Below, in pieces: positions 36,300 to 48,189 of a stretch of DNA of 64,000 nt. Both the position numbers and the translations under genes were made by a program. The stretch's first letter is position 1; each line of letters starts with the position of its first letter. This DNA is from Parasponia andersonii (lineage: Eukaryota > Streptophyta > Magnoliopsida > Rosales > Cannabaceae), in assembly GCA_002914805.1 (NCBI GenBank), contig JXTB01000335.1, forward strand, positions 277,998-341,997, in the 5' to 3' direction. A model generated the notes under the pieces. It searched no databases. It was not told the origin of the DNA and saw only the letters and a program-made list of their open reading frames with translations.

Positions 36300-36735
36300 T
36301 TCGAGTTCTTATGAATAGCCGTACGAGATGACTCATGTACGGTTCCCCAGCACAGGGCCTTTAAGTCGACACTTATATAATAGCTTGTCATTAATTGGAA
36401 GCGAGCAAGATTGTTATGAATTGCAATTAGTCTAAACCTTTAACCAACGGCTTATTATGACCTGCGCAGAATGCCCATGCGTCCTATACTAAGACCTTGT
36501 TCACCACAGAGAAGAAAGGCTGAGTGGAAGGGGAAGTTGATTGGTTGCTTCTTGTCCACGCCCTAATGTTTATAGATACGAGATTCTTGATCTAAATTTA
36601 CAAACAAAAATTTGCATACCATTAGCCCATATACGTGTAGGAAAATAGGTACATATTGATATTGAATGTGATCTAGGTCAAGACTCAAAAATTGCTCAAG
36701 CCATAGGAACTTCTGCTAAAATAATGAAGGAGCAC
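36300..36735 (+). pseudogene. rpl2: Nuclear copy of mitochondrial rpl2 (exon 2) with the end of its group II intron
   Basis: At 36318-36346 the sequence GCCGTACGAG..CTCATGTACGGTTC forms the conserved domain V hairpin of organelle group II introns. Directly downstream the reading matches plant mitochondrial ribosomal protein L2 exon 2 in order: TYIIACH, LEASKIVMNCN, SKPLTN, then PAQNAHA (near 36462-36482), and further on RYEILDLN-like, CIPLAHIRV-like and IECDLGQDSK..AIGTSAKIMKE (36660-36732). Stops and at least two frame changes break it, and similarity ends abruptly after KIMKE. Plant mitochondrial rpl2 does contain a group II intron, so intron tail plus exon in genomic order means a DNA-level transfer rather than an mRNA copy. 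It was identified from memory of the protein; no search was run. Confidence 0.82.
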
Positions 36736-36746
36736 CCCTACACACT

Positions 36747-36954
36747 TGTAGGCTTAGGCAGCTACCTTTAGTTGTTGAATTGTAAATTTAAAGGTCTGAA
36801 AATTGAGATTTGAGGATATATTAGTGTGTGGTGCCAAAGAAGTAAAAACGTGTAGGCTTAGGCAGTTACTTTTAGTTGTTGAATTGTAAATTTAAAGATC
36901 TGAAAATTGAGATTTGAGGATATATTAGTGTGTGGTGCCAAAGAAGTAAAAACA
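36747..36954. repeat. 104-bp perfect-period tandem duplication
   Basis: The unit beginning TGTAGGCTTAGGCAG starts at 36747 and again at 36851, both ending in AAAGAAGTAAAAAC plus two bases (G/A variable). Only a few substitutions separate the copies. It abuts the end of the mitochondrial-derived segment. Confidence 0.93.
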
Positions 36955-39439
36955 TGTATCCATTAATTTTTATGTAGTTTAACCATAAGGAGAATTTTTC
37001 TTTTAAAATTACATATTAGTGGAAGTATAAGGTCCGCTTGTAAATATATATTTTGAATTTTTTTAATTAGTATGTGTTGTAAGAACTATTTTTATAATAG
37101 TTCATTAATTATTAATAGCGTGATAAGCAATACTCTTTTAGAGATGTAGAGAATAAATTGTTATTTAGAACTCGACACTTTTTGTGTATATGTAGCATTT
37201 TCGTATGTTTTATAATAATGTATATAAAATCAAGCATTTAACTTAACTTAAAAAACGCCATATTCCACCCCCCCCAAAAAAAAAGTCAAGAATTGAAGAA
37301 CAAAATCCTATAAAAAAGTAGAGCTGACGTCGCTGAAGGCGTAATAATTAAAGGAAGACGCGCTAGTTGACCAAGACTTGTGATTTGACTCTTGGAGGGT
37401 GACTTATGAACATACGAAACCTAATATCTGACATCTGGCTCGTAGATGTGCTTTTTATCCTATAAAACTGGAATTTTCTTTGCCAGCCATCTATATAAAT
37501 ATTAAGCCTAAAATAAAGAGAGTATAAATAATTTCTTATATCATTATTTTATATTTAAAATTTTTAGAAAATTTTTAATTTTTCTTAGTTTTATTATTAT
37601 TTTTAAATATATACATGTATTATATAATATTATATTTATTTTAATATTAACAATACTTTAAACTAAATTTAATTCATCGGATAAATAACTGTGAATATAA
37701 AAATAAATATCTTATTTAATATTTTATATAATATTATATTTAATTTAATATTAATTATACTTTATATTAAAATTCTTCAAGCAAAGAATTATGTAATTCA
37801 TTTCTTTAAAATAAATATAGAGATAAATACATTCTTTAATATTATAATACATTGAAACTAATAATAAATTAACCTAAAATATACAATAAATTAAACGGTA
37901 TAACGTCTAATTATTAAATATAGTACTAACTACGTCCACATACGTAACATCGGTAAGTATTCAATATATCGATTGCGTGCAGTTAGCCTTTAAAACATTA
38001 AGGCTCCTTTGAAAGTTTATCAAATTCAGAATAAGTTGTGCGTATATTGTTTCAAGAGATGATTAATAGATTGTTTTCGTGCATGTCTAATAAGACGTGT
38101 GCTTGTTCATTTTTGGCACGAAGAAATCATTAATGTCCATCTTGCTTGAAATTGATTAATATCCAAACTATATATTATTTCATGCATTTAATCGAGGACG
38201 GAGAATTTCGGCCAACCGTACTTGGAGTGCATCCACGTGACCACGTCTGCAGCAACAATCATTGGAAGTTAATTGTGGGCTAGTTAAACCGACTAATTAT
38301 CGTTAAAACGCTAGTCATTGTTTTAAAATCCTAAGCGGGAGTGCAATTGAACGCCGTAAAAATAAAAGTAAATTTGATTTTAACAAAAAAAAGAGAGAAA
38401 AAACCCAGATTTTAAAAGTTCTTTCAAAAATTCTGAATTTATTTAGAAAAATACCACTTTTCAATGAGTTGATGAGCTATTTGAGATAATCATACTAATT
38501 ATCTCAAATAACTCGATTAGTTATACTAAGTAACCTGATTGGTTAACTCGAGTATATTTGAAAAAGAGTAATTTTGATGACAAAGTGATATTTTAAATAG
38601 TATTAAATGTGATATTTTTCTACACAAACTTTTGGACAATGATAGTTTTCTAAATCAATAAATTTTTGAAAAGTTTAGCTCATTTCGGATTTTTCAAATT
38701 TTTAAGACTTTAGGCCTATATTTTTGTAAGAAGTCTTGGAAAAAATAACATTTAATCATTTAGCCATGTCTATTACTTTTAGTATGAATTTGTCCTCTTA
38801 TTTTTTATTGTATATACAAGTGTCTCTTAATTGGTAAAAAGGTTCTTCCTTTTGCCCCCTAACATTAGCACCATTAGAAGACCATTAGTGAACAAATACC
38901 AAGTAGGCATTTTACATTTAAAAGATTTAATAAATGCCCTTACATTTTTTTTTTTTGCCATTTCAACATGACTAATCTTTTTNNNNNNNNNNNNNNNNNN
39001 NNNNNNNNNTTTTAAAATATAGTTACTATATGTTTAAAAACAAAAAGGTGTAGTTATTTTTTTATTTTTTTCCCTTTAAATGTAGTTTCATATCCAAAAT
39101 GAAACTACATTAGAACTAGAACAAAAAAAACTCCATTTAATGCAGCACATATATGAAGTTTTGAATACAAAAATTGTTATATTATGCTTTTTTTTGTGTG
39201 TTTTTAGTATGTATTTAACCGTGTAAAAAAAATATAATGTTACATCTTTTCATTTACTTTTTCTATTTACTTAATCATACAAAATAAGTTATTTGAAAAT
39301 GTCCTTTTAAAAACACTAATATAAATATTTATTTATTTTTTAAAAAAGTAAAATGACTATTTCGTTGTTACTCACTAACGGTCTCCTGACAATATTAGTG
39401 TTACTAAGTTAGGAGGCAAATAAGCAACTATTTTACCAC
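36955..39439. other. Intergenic with an assembly gap
   Basis: No gene recognised. A 13-bp perfect hairpin with a 7-nt loop sits at 38478-38510. Ns occupy 38983-39009. Confidence 0.55.
38983..39009. other. Run of N (27 bases)
   Basis: Assembly gap or masked bases in AT-rich intergenic DNA. A poly-T run lies just before it. Confidence 1.
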
Positions 39440-39442
39440 TTA

Positions 39443-40150
39443 GGGGCTGTTTGGTATGGGGGGTTCCAAGTTTTCAGAGTAGTGAGAAAGCTAAGGAGGG
39501 TAATGTGATTGTCTAGAAACTTGAATAACTGTGTTTGGTTATGCACTTAAATATTTTTCATAATTCTCATTTATGCCAGAAAACTGTATTTGGTTGGACA
39601 TAGTAATGTACTGACATTTTGTATTTTATCCAAAATAATTTAATAATCATTTGGCTCTTTTTTAAATAATAAATAAACATTTTTTAAAGAATAATATTAA
39701 TTTCTCATAAAATAAAAAATATCTTTATTTAAAATAATTATAAAATTCTCAAAACACTATTAGGTCGTTTATGGTTTTATGTATTATTTTATGGAATCGT
39801 GTACTTTTTTAAGTCATATGCGGTTTTATATATAATTTTCTAGAATTGTGTACTTTTTTAGATCGTTTATAGTTTTATGTGTTATTTTTTAGAATCGTGT
39901 ATTTCTTTATAGCGTATACAATTTTATATGTTATTTTTTAGAATTGAGTGAATGACCCACAATATTGAGTTTACAAGGCATATGAAATCCATCACTTCAT
40001 ATTGCTTTCACATTGCCCCCTTCCCTAGTAAAGTAAGCCCCAATGCATCCACTTACCCGAGTTTCAAAAAAACTCAATACCCTATACCAAAAATAGGAAT
40101 ATTAGAGATTCCTATTCCCACACAAACTTTAATCCATACCAAATAACCCC
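39443..40150. mobile_element. Tourist-like (PIF/Harbinger) MITE, 708 bp
   Basis: Terminal inverted repeats GGGGCTGTTTGGTATGG (left) and GGGGTTATTTGGTATGG (reverse complement of the right end) are flanked by the target duplication TTA (39440-39442, 40151-40153). Both features are characteristic of the PIF/Harbinger superfamily. The interior is AT-rich, includes internal repeats of an AATCGTGTA..TTT block (39790-39940), and has no transposase. Confidence 0.88.
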
Positions 40151-40446
40151 TTAAGGGACATTAGAATATAAAGTCAAAGGTAGATAATTAAATTCATATC
40201 AAGGTTAAAAGACAAACAAAATGACTAAATGTTTAAAAATAAAAAATCTAGATTTCTCATTGAGCTAATGCCGATGTGGCCTATGCCCATATGTGGTAAC
40301 CCCAAATGAAGGGTTTACTAATCAATTGGGAACCAAAAGGTGTTTTATAGAAGGGGACAATAGTCTTCATTAATGACAGGCCATTTGTTGCCTTCATATG
40401 AAATATTAGATCTTCTATTATTTCAACCAATTTTATTTTTACGAAT

Positions 40447-40625
40447 AATGCTATGAGAACTAGTGGTGTCCAATATCACATGATATGATATTTTGTTACT
40501 AGGTGGTTATAATTAATAAATTAAATCAGACAATGATTCGTCTAAAATATAATTATAATTATAATCATATAGTAATATACTATCATCTGATGTGGTGTTG
40601 GGCAATATTCAGTGTCTATATCATT
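40447..40625. mobile_element. Short MITE-like inverted-repeat element (~180 bp)
   Basis: The left arm AATGCTATGAGAACTAGTGG then TGTCCAATATCACATG is mirrored on the right by CATCTGATGTGGTGTTGGGC then AATATTCAGTGTCTATATCATT. A palindromic AATATAATTATAATTATA-type centre lies between. No coding capacity. The family was not identified. Confidence 0.6.
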
Positions 40626-43503
40626 ATTTTAGTTTTATGGGCCTCACTAAATTAGTAACTTGCTATTTCATTTCGAGCATCTAACTTTGAGGTGTTACCT
40701 TATTTCCTCCAACATAATAACTTTATTTTGTAATTTCTTTGTTACCAACTTACCATTATTCATATGATCTTAATTTGTTACCGCTTGAATGGACGACGTT
40801 ACTGCCTAATGATTGATTCTATATTTAATCATTTAGAATTATCTATTGATATAACTTCTTAATATGCATTTATACTAATCAAATTCTAATTAGTTTTCAC
40901 TAACACATGCAAGCTTAATTTTGTAATATTCGTTTTATGACGATACGTAGCGGTGGCTTGTGTTTCAGCATAAATCTACCGTCTAACTTGATCTATAAAA
41001 ATTTTTTTCCCTTCATTTTTTTCATCCCTATCACAATTGATGCTCAACAATAATGTTATACTGAGTTTCTTTTTCCAAAAAAAAAAAAAAAGAGTATAAT
41101 ACTGAGTTTCACTTGAAATGATAAAAAGAAGCAATTTCAAAAAAGAAAAGAAAAAAAGAGAAAGTGTAATACTGGGCCTATAGCCCGTTTTAATTAATAT
41201 TTAATCGCTTCTCTAACATTGGTTGGAACGGCCTTACCAAAGCCCAACCGTGCATTTATATAGGTCAGCTTTGCCAAGGGGCGATATTTCTGATGCAACG
41301 GAAGGAAACAAAATCACCTCACTTAAGTACCAATTTAGCCGTTCAAAGAAGAAGAAAAAAAATTTGATTAAGTAGATGTCCATGTTTTAAATTTTATAGC
41401 TAAATTAGGTATATATATTTTTACACTTAGGAGATAAACATCCACCAATTTCAGTTACTAACTGTACTGAAATATACTGAGTATATAATTTTTTATAATT
41501 GGTATATAAAATTTTACACTTGGTATATAAACATATATACCGGACATTTTACTATAACATTTGATAAAATGATATTTACTTAAATTGGGCCCAAATTTTA
41601 GTCATATTTCCATAAGCCCCAAGAAAATATTGTTTTTGGTTTTGGTTTTGTGTTTTTTATTTTTCACAAGAGTACAATATGTAGATTTGTGTATAAAGTC
41701 AAACTTGGCTCGTTGGAATCACAATTCCATTGCTGATTTCTTTTGAAAACTAACACCCTAAAATGACACAACGCGCACGACATTCATGACACATAAGAAA
41801 ATGGACTGGTGGGACGTTTTAGGAGAGAGTTCATGTGTACAGGCCCAGCACGTTGTATGACATGACACGATTAAGAAGTCAATCGAGCCACGAACCACAT
41901 GCAATGTATTGGGCTTTTTAGCCAAATTGGCCGCATTTTGGATCGTAATTTGTAAAATGGCGTTGTTTTTCAAAGTTGTTAAACAATGGCCAACGTTTAA
42001 AAATTATTTGAAGAACAATCATTTTTCATATTCAATATATCAAAATATATTGGTCTATATTTTTTAAAAATTGATTTATTTTTTGAAAATTGATATACTT
42101 TTTCAAAAATTAATTTACTTAATAAAAAAAATAGATCAAATAAAAAGGGCTATTTATCAAAATAAAATTATAAAATCGGCCATGTATCAAACATGTGTAA
42201 AAACTTACCATTTTTAAAGGGTTTATAACACTTTTACCTATAAAAAACTATAAAATTACAAAAATACAGAAATCAGGCTTTTTTCAAAATTTCGTACGAT
42301 TTTTACTAGAAAAATATTATTTTTTAAACAAAAAAAATTTAAAAATATTAGTTTTAAATAGTTATTGGTTATCAGTTATATACTAGTTATAAATACCTAT
42401 AGTTATTAATTACTGATTTCTAGAAATTGGTTACAATTACTAGTTATTATTTTTAAAAATTGTATTTTTCTAAATAGTTTTTAAATACTATATTTTTCTA
42501 ATAAAAGCCCTGCACCTTAAAAGAACGCTAATCACCGTGTTTTTCAATTTTTTTTTTTCAAATACCGTATAATATCTAATTTTCCTTTTTTTAATTTGAT
42601 CCGAAAAAAATGGTCATTTCTTATGAATACTCCAATATATTCTGGCCCAACATAAATAGGTGGTGGCAGCAAATTAGATTTGACATGTCTAGGTGAAAAC
42701 TTTCAAGAGATGTCAATTAATTCTACCTATTCTGTTCGATTAAGATCCAATTGTGTAGAAAATGAATTTGCTTCCATAATTTTTAGAGGGTGGTAAGCAA
42801 CAATTTTTTTCCCCTCTATTTTAGATTCTTTCCTCTTCTTGCTTAACATGTGTACTCCACAAATCATGTTAATTAGTAATCTATAATAAAAATAAATGTC
42901 GTATAGATATATAGTTTAGAGAGGAAAGAGAAAGAGTCAAAACTCGAGTTATTTCCTTCCTAATGTAACTAAAGTATGCCGGAGATTCACTAAAAATTTA
43001 TTTTCAAGCAAACACACTAATAATGAATGGGAAAAGGGAAACATTTCTATTATTCCGATCCATTACAAATTAGTATATATGGTAAAATTTAAAACGAAAA
43101 ATTTATCTATTTGTAATAAGATTTCACGTCTCAATCAAATCTCGAAAAATGAGAGAAAAGAGAATACTAAATTTCCAAAATAGTAAAAAAATAGTAAAGG
43201 CTACAATGCTACCGAAGGAAACCAATTTCAACAGACTTGATATCATTATCAAGTCAAACATGGTAAGCATTTTCAAATAATTAGGATTCCGATTCTGGTT
43301 TTTCCTTAAAGCCAACGACCCTAAAACGACAAACCAGACATATAGCACCGCGCTGGAGTCGATGCTAACAAAGAAGAACAGTACCACAACCTGTCCCAAC
43401 TAGCCCATCCAAAACACACCAAGAAAAAACAAGTCTATACGTACCCAACAAAAAAAAAACCACACCTAATTCCAATGACCTTTCCATCTTCCTCCCTCTC
43501 ATC
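40626..43503. other. Intergenic upstream of the pseudokinase gene
   Basis: AT-rich DNA with poly-A tracts (41077-41092, 41140-41160) and short TTAGTTAT-type repeats near 42360-42450. No gene recognised. Confidence 0.55.
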
Positions 43504-45452
43504 ATGCTGTCAAGAGCCCTCACGGCGAAGCCCCGGAAGAGCTTCAGGCACCGAACAACGAAGGCGTCATACGGATGGAGCAAATCGGTATCGATCTGCG
43601 AATACGACGACTCAAGCGTCGTCGTCGGACTCATGGAGGACATGCCGTTGGTCCACTGTGGACATCAAGGAAAGGCTAAGTCGTCAACCGTGTTATGTGG
43701 GGCCGGTCCATGTACCAGTAGTGGTAGTATAAGTACTAGTACTATTGGTTACAACTGGTCCCACGTGAGTTTGAAGGAGGTGTTGAGATCATCGGTTGGG
43801 GTTTTGGGGGAGAGCCCGGTGGGGATGACCGAGAAGGTGGTCTTGTCTGGTGGGAGGATGTGTGTGTTGAAGAGGTTTAGGAAGCTCAGTGTTGGAAAGG
43901 CTGAGTTCGGGAGGAGGGTTGAGCGGTTCGCACACGTGAGCGGCACGTGCAATCATCTTGTGTCCTTTAGGGCTTATCTTTATGCCAAGAGGATTAAGTT
44001 TGTGCTTTGTGATTATTATCCCATGGGGAGCCTCGCTGACTTGCTTGCTGGTACGTATACGTATATATGTTTTAATTAAGTGTGGTTAATTAGTTACATC
44101 TATATACAGAGATATATTGGAAATAAAAATTACTTCTTAGTTGATTGTTGCTGCCTTTTCAATTAATATCTCTTAATTTATATGCTGCTGTCATATATAT
44201 AGCTGGGAGCATAATTTGAGTTTTGATGATGATTAATGATATGAAAGATGCATATGCTACATTAAGGGCATTACTGAATTTAATTAAATAAATAGTACCA
44301 CAGGCTAATAAAAGATCGATGTAGAGTTTATGAGCAAATTTTTAAAGCAAAGACGTACACTTTTTATTAATTATGTATGCCTTTAGATTGTTTGTAATAT
44401 TTTGTGCTTATATACATCATTATTATCATCTTTTCTCAACCAATCATAAGATTTGTGTGCATAGTCCATATCAATAAGCTTTATATAATTTCTTCACTTA
44501 GTCATTATCACTGATTTTTGACCAATGACCAATTTATGTGAGGCATAACTTCTTAGTATAGAGTTACACACAATATTCGTTAACTAGTTAGCTAGCTTGT
44601 TATAGAGAGCTATGCAAATTTTTTTTCAAAAAAAAAGTTCACAAAATTAATCCAAATGTATTCATATTTCAATCATGAATTCTATTTTCATCACAGAGAT
44701 TAACTACTTAAGAATATAATACTTGAGCATTTAAACGTATCATCAATATTGACCTACGTACCAACTGATATTTGGAATAGGTAGCTTCAATAGTTTCTTT
44801 TGTTTCGTATAAATAATTAGGCTGTAGGCAGCATGGACACACAGCACTGGACTGGGACCAAAGGCTCACAATAATGCTCCACATTGCGCGAGCCATTGCC
44901 TTCATCCACTCACAATCCCAGGCCCAAGAGAAGAACATGAAAATGAACGTGCATGGCAACATAAAGGCTTCAAACGTTATGATAAACACCGATTTCTCAG
45001 CCTGCTTGTCCGACTACGGCACAGTCCAGCTGGCGGATCAGCGAGTGGATGTTTCCGATTCTTGGCAGTGGAAGGCGGCGGCCGCCACACTGGTGCCACG
45101 ACACCTTTACTCGGGCGAGCTTTGCCAGAAGTGTGATGTGTACAATTTTGGGGTAATAATACTAGAAATACTAGGAGGACCGGAGGGGACTAATATGGTT
45201 ATGACGAACAAATTAGTAAAAGAAAATATTAAAGGAAGAATTAAAGAAGGTGAGATTGAGTTTTTTGAGTTTTCTTTGACGGAAGGGAAAGAGCGGAAGC
45301 AAGCCTCTCAAGTTTTGGACATAGCTTTGGCGTGCACCAATAGACAGCCAGAGGCCAGGCCTTTGATTGAACACATATTGTTACGTCTTGAAGATGTTTG
45401 TAATAATGCATACGATGATCGTGTTGTGTTGATTAAAAATTTTACTCGTTAG
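43504..45452 (+). CDS. Receptor-kinase-type pseudokinase lacking ectodomain, 2 exons
   Basis: Exons 43504-44050 and 44821-45452 (GT..AG) join in phase into 392 aa plus TAG. Residues 85-385 resemble the kinase domain of plant LRR-III receptor-like kinases, many of which are catalytically atypical. The glycine loop is degenerate (GESPVGMTEK, 102-111). The beta-3 lysine is kept (VLKR, Lys123). The HRD motif reads HGN (227-229), so the catalytic Asp is Asn229. DFG reads DYG (247-249). The activation segment is short. DVYNFGVIILEI (288-299) matches the F-helix DVYSFGV. There is no signal peptide, LRR or transmembrane segment in the 84 residues before it, so it is probably cytoplasmic. It may be a scaffold or allosteric partner in receptor signalling (inference). 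The alternative is a truncated receptor-kinase gene; the open, spliceable frame argues for a real gene. Confidence 0.8.
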
Positions 45453-45540
45453 ACTTAATTTGTAGAAAATATAGTGTGTGCTTTTGTGTATACGTGTTTG
45501 AGAAATGGTGCTTATTAATTATTACTCAGTATATATATAG

Positions 45541-46178
45541 CGTTGTTCGGTCTAAAAACCTATACGTTAGTTAATGCCAGAAAGGGAAAGTTAGCGACTA
45601 AGAGAACATGTCAGGTCGCACGAGTAAATTAAGTGCGACCTCTTTCGAGTAAGTCAAATGCGACCTCCCTCTGAATAAAGTGTGACCTCCTCTGAAAGAG
45701 TTAAGTGCGATCAGAATAAAAAGGAAACTAGACAAAGTTTCGTCAAACGGGTAATCTACAAAGAAAGGGAAACAAAAGTTTCTCTTTTAAGATCTACCAG
45801 TCATCTCATTTAAATTATTACCCAGTTATATTGTTACTCAAATTGTATTTTTTGATTATACACTTACCCATTTTCACAATTGGGAAACATTGAGCCACCC
45901 TCACCTATATAAAGGGAGTTCAATACTGTTGTGAGGGATCTTCGGCTTCTGGAGAGAACTTTGGGGATTTATTATTTTTACTTCCTGGAAACTTAACGAA
46001 ACTCTTGTAATCCTCCAGAAAATAGTGAATAACAGTGGACGTAGACTCATCTTTTTTGGGGCCGAACCACTATAAAATTTTTGTCTCTTTTTACTTGCTT
46101 TGATTGATCAACCCTTTTAACACACAAGCCACATCTTGTAATTTCTTAAATTCATTGTTGACAAAACTTCCGTCAACA
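45541..46178 (+). repeat. 5' LTR of element B
   Basis: Starts CGTTG where the other LTR has TGTTG and ends CAACA. A promoter-like TATATAAAGGGAG lies near 45906-45918. Upstream of it (45613-45715) is a ladder of TGCGACCTC-like motifs. The same layout occurs in the 3' LTR. Confidence 0.93.
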
Positions 46179-46218
46179 ATTGATGCTAGAAGGAGGGCTA
46201 TTCCATCAAAGAAGTTTG

Positions 46219-48130
46219 TCAATTATACTTCATTCAACAATGGCAAACACCAGAAACACTACCAGAAACACCAGAACTAGCCAGAACCAACCCCTAAGCA
46301 CTGTTGCTACACAGGTAGATCCTACTCAGGATCAGTCTGCCGTGACCGCACCAGAAAATATTGTCCAGAGACAGGATCGCATGGAGGAAGCACTGGTGAA
46401 CCTTCAGTAAATTATAAGTCAGAATAATGATTCTCTACGATAACTTGCTGAGGGACAGATGCTAACTCCATCACAGCACGAACGTCCCAGAGAACGTCCT
46501 GCTCAACAACCTGAGAGAGGAATTCAGATCCTGGAGACAAGGAACTACGACCAGCATAAAGCCCGGCAGGAGCGTCATAGAGATCGTACCTCCAAGGGAA
46601 AAGGCAAGGTCGCAGACTTGCCCCTGGAATCCGAAACTGAAAGTTTGAGCACAAATCATAATCGTCGATAATCTTTTTGGAGAGTGACCATCAATCGTGA
46701 TGGTCTAAATAACGAGCAAAAACGACAATCGAGGAGTACCTTTGAAAGGATTAGTAGGGAATCTCGACAGAATCCTACAGACCTGAGACAACATTTAGAA
46801 CAGTGGCGTAGTCAAGAGCGATCCACATCACATCTCAATGATCGAAGTCGATCTCGTCGCACTATTTCAATAGAAACCCCACAAAGGTTGCAGCAGACCC
46901 TGCCTGACCAATCTGCATTAAATCGCGATAACAACCAAACGCCACCCCTACCACCAGCAAAAGATAATATTCTCCCTCTCCCTCCGAACATCGATGTTCA
47001 CAATTCGAGGATCGCATTATATACACTAGCTGGGACGATGAGCTCGCTGATGGGTATCGTCAATCGTCATTCAGCGAGGAGGTTCAAGCTGTTGCCTTAC
47101 TTGCCATATTTAAACTTCCCACTATAAACACTTTTGATGGGAAAACTGATCCGCAGGATCATATGGATCACTTTAACAACCTGATGGAACTACATGGTGT
47201 CGATGATCTCGCACGTTGTAGATGTTTTACTGTAACTCTCACGGGAGTAGCGAAGAAGTGGTTCCGAGGACTTAAGTCTGGCTCAATCTCGTCCTGGAAA
47301 CAACTCCAGACTGCATTCTTAAGGCAGTTCCAGGCTGCGAAGAATTTCACTGTTCCACTGGTCAGTCTGTCTGCTATTCGGCAAGGTCCGGAGGAAACTT
47401 TACGATCTTACCTAAATCACTTTACCTAAGAATTGGCAAAGGTCAATAACCCACCTGAAGGAGGAGTTTTAACTCTAATGATGGCTGAGGTGCGATCAGA
47501 AACTAAACTCTGGGAAGATTTACTTGAGCGAGAATGCAGAACCCTTGAAGACTTCTATCGTAGAGTTGGTCGGCATCTAAGGGTGGAATCTTCACGCGAA
47601 AATCTCATAAGGTCACAAAGGAAGGAAGGAAGGATGCTGCTAAAGATGTGACCACAAACAACAACAATAATAAAAGGTCGAATAAAAGGAGTAACGAACA
47701 AACGACTGATAAGCAGCCCCAACAGAAAAAGCAGGAGGTTCCAAAAGCTCCTATGAGGTTCAACAACTATACTGAATTGAACGTACCCATAAATCATATT
47801 ATGCGGTCACGAACCAGCAGGAGAGGTATCGTCAACCAGAACCGATGAAAAGAGATAAAACGAGACGTGACCCCGACAAGTTCTGCCAGTATCACAATAA
47901 CATTGGACATGATACCAATAACTGCTTTACCTTGAAAGATGAAATCGAAAGATTAATTAAAGAAGGGCGGTTGCGGCAGTACACTAAACTAAATAATGAA
48001 AGGTGAGAAGAAGACCGACAGCGACCTCTAGAAATTCAATGTAAGGTGCGAACTATTTTTGGAGGCCCACACATTGGTGGAAATTTGAAGAGAGTGCAAG
48101 ATAGGTACGTACGAGAAGCGTAACAACAAC
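46219..48130 (+). pseudogene. gag region of element B (broken)
   Basis: A charged, Gln/Arg-rich N-terminal part (46240-47100) is followed by the retrotransposon gag domain (GVAKKWFRGLKSGSISSWKQ near 47245-47305) and a CQYHNNIGHDTNNCFTLKDE motif near 47884-47943, the CCHC-like signature of Tat-type gag proteins. Stop codons at 46408, 46441, 46669 and 47427 and frame changes interrupt it. The stops that follow a recognisable motif are TAA where CAA would be expected. Confidence 0.85.
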
Positions 48131-48189
48131 CATTAACTAATGTCATACATCTAGAGCACTGACCACGAAAGCTTCAACGAGTACCAGAT

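Noticed and set aside
36300..36735. Plastid origin for the group II intron fragment
   Set aside because: Domain V alone would fit plastid or mitochondrial introns, but the downstream exon wording (PAQNAHA, IECDLGQ, AKIMKE) fits mitochondrial L2 and not plastid L2.
39952..40146. 64-aa frame near 40 kb
   Set aside because: It lies within the Tourist-like MITE and runs into its terminal repeat.
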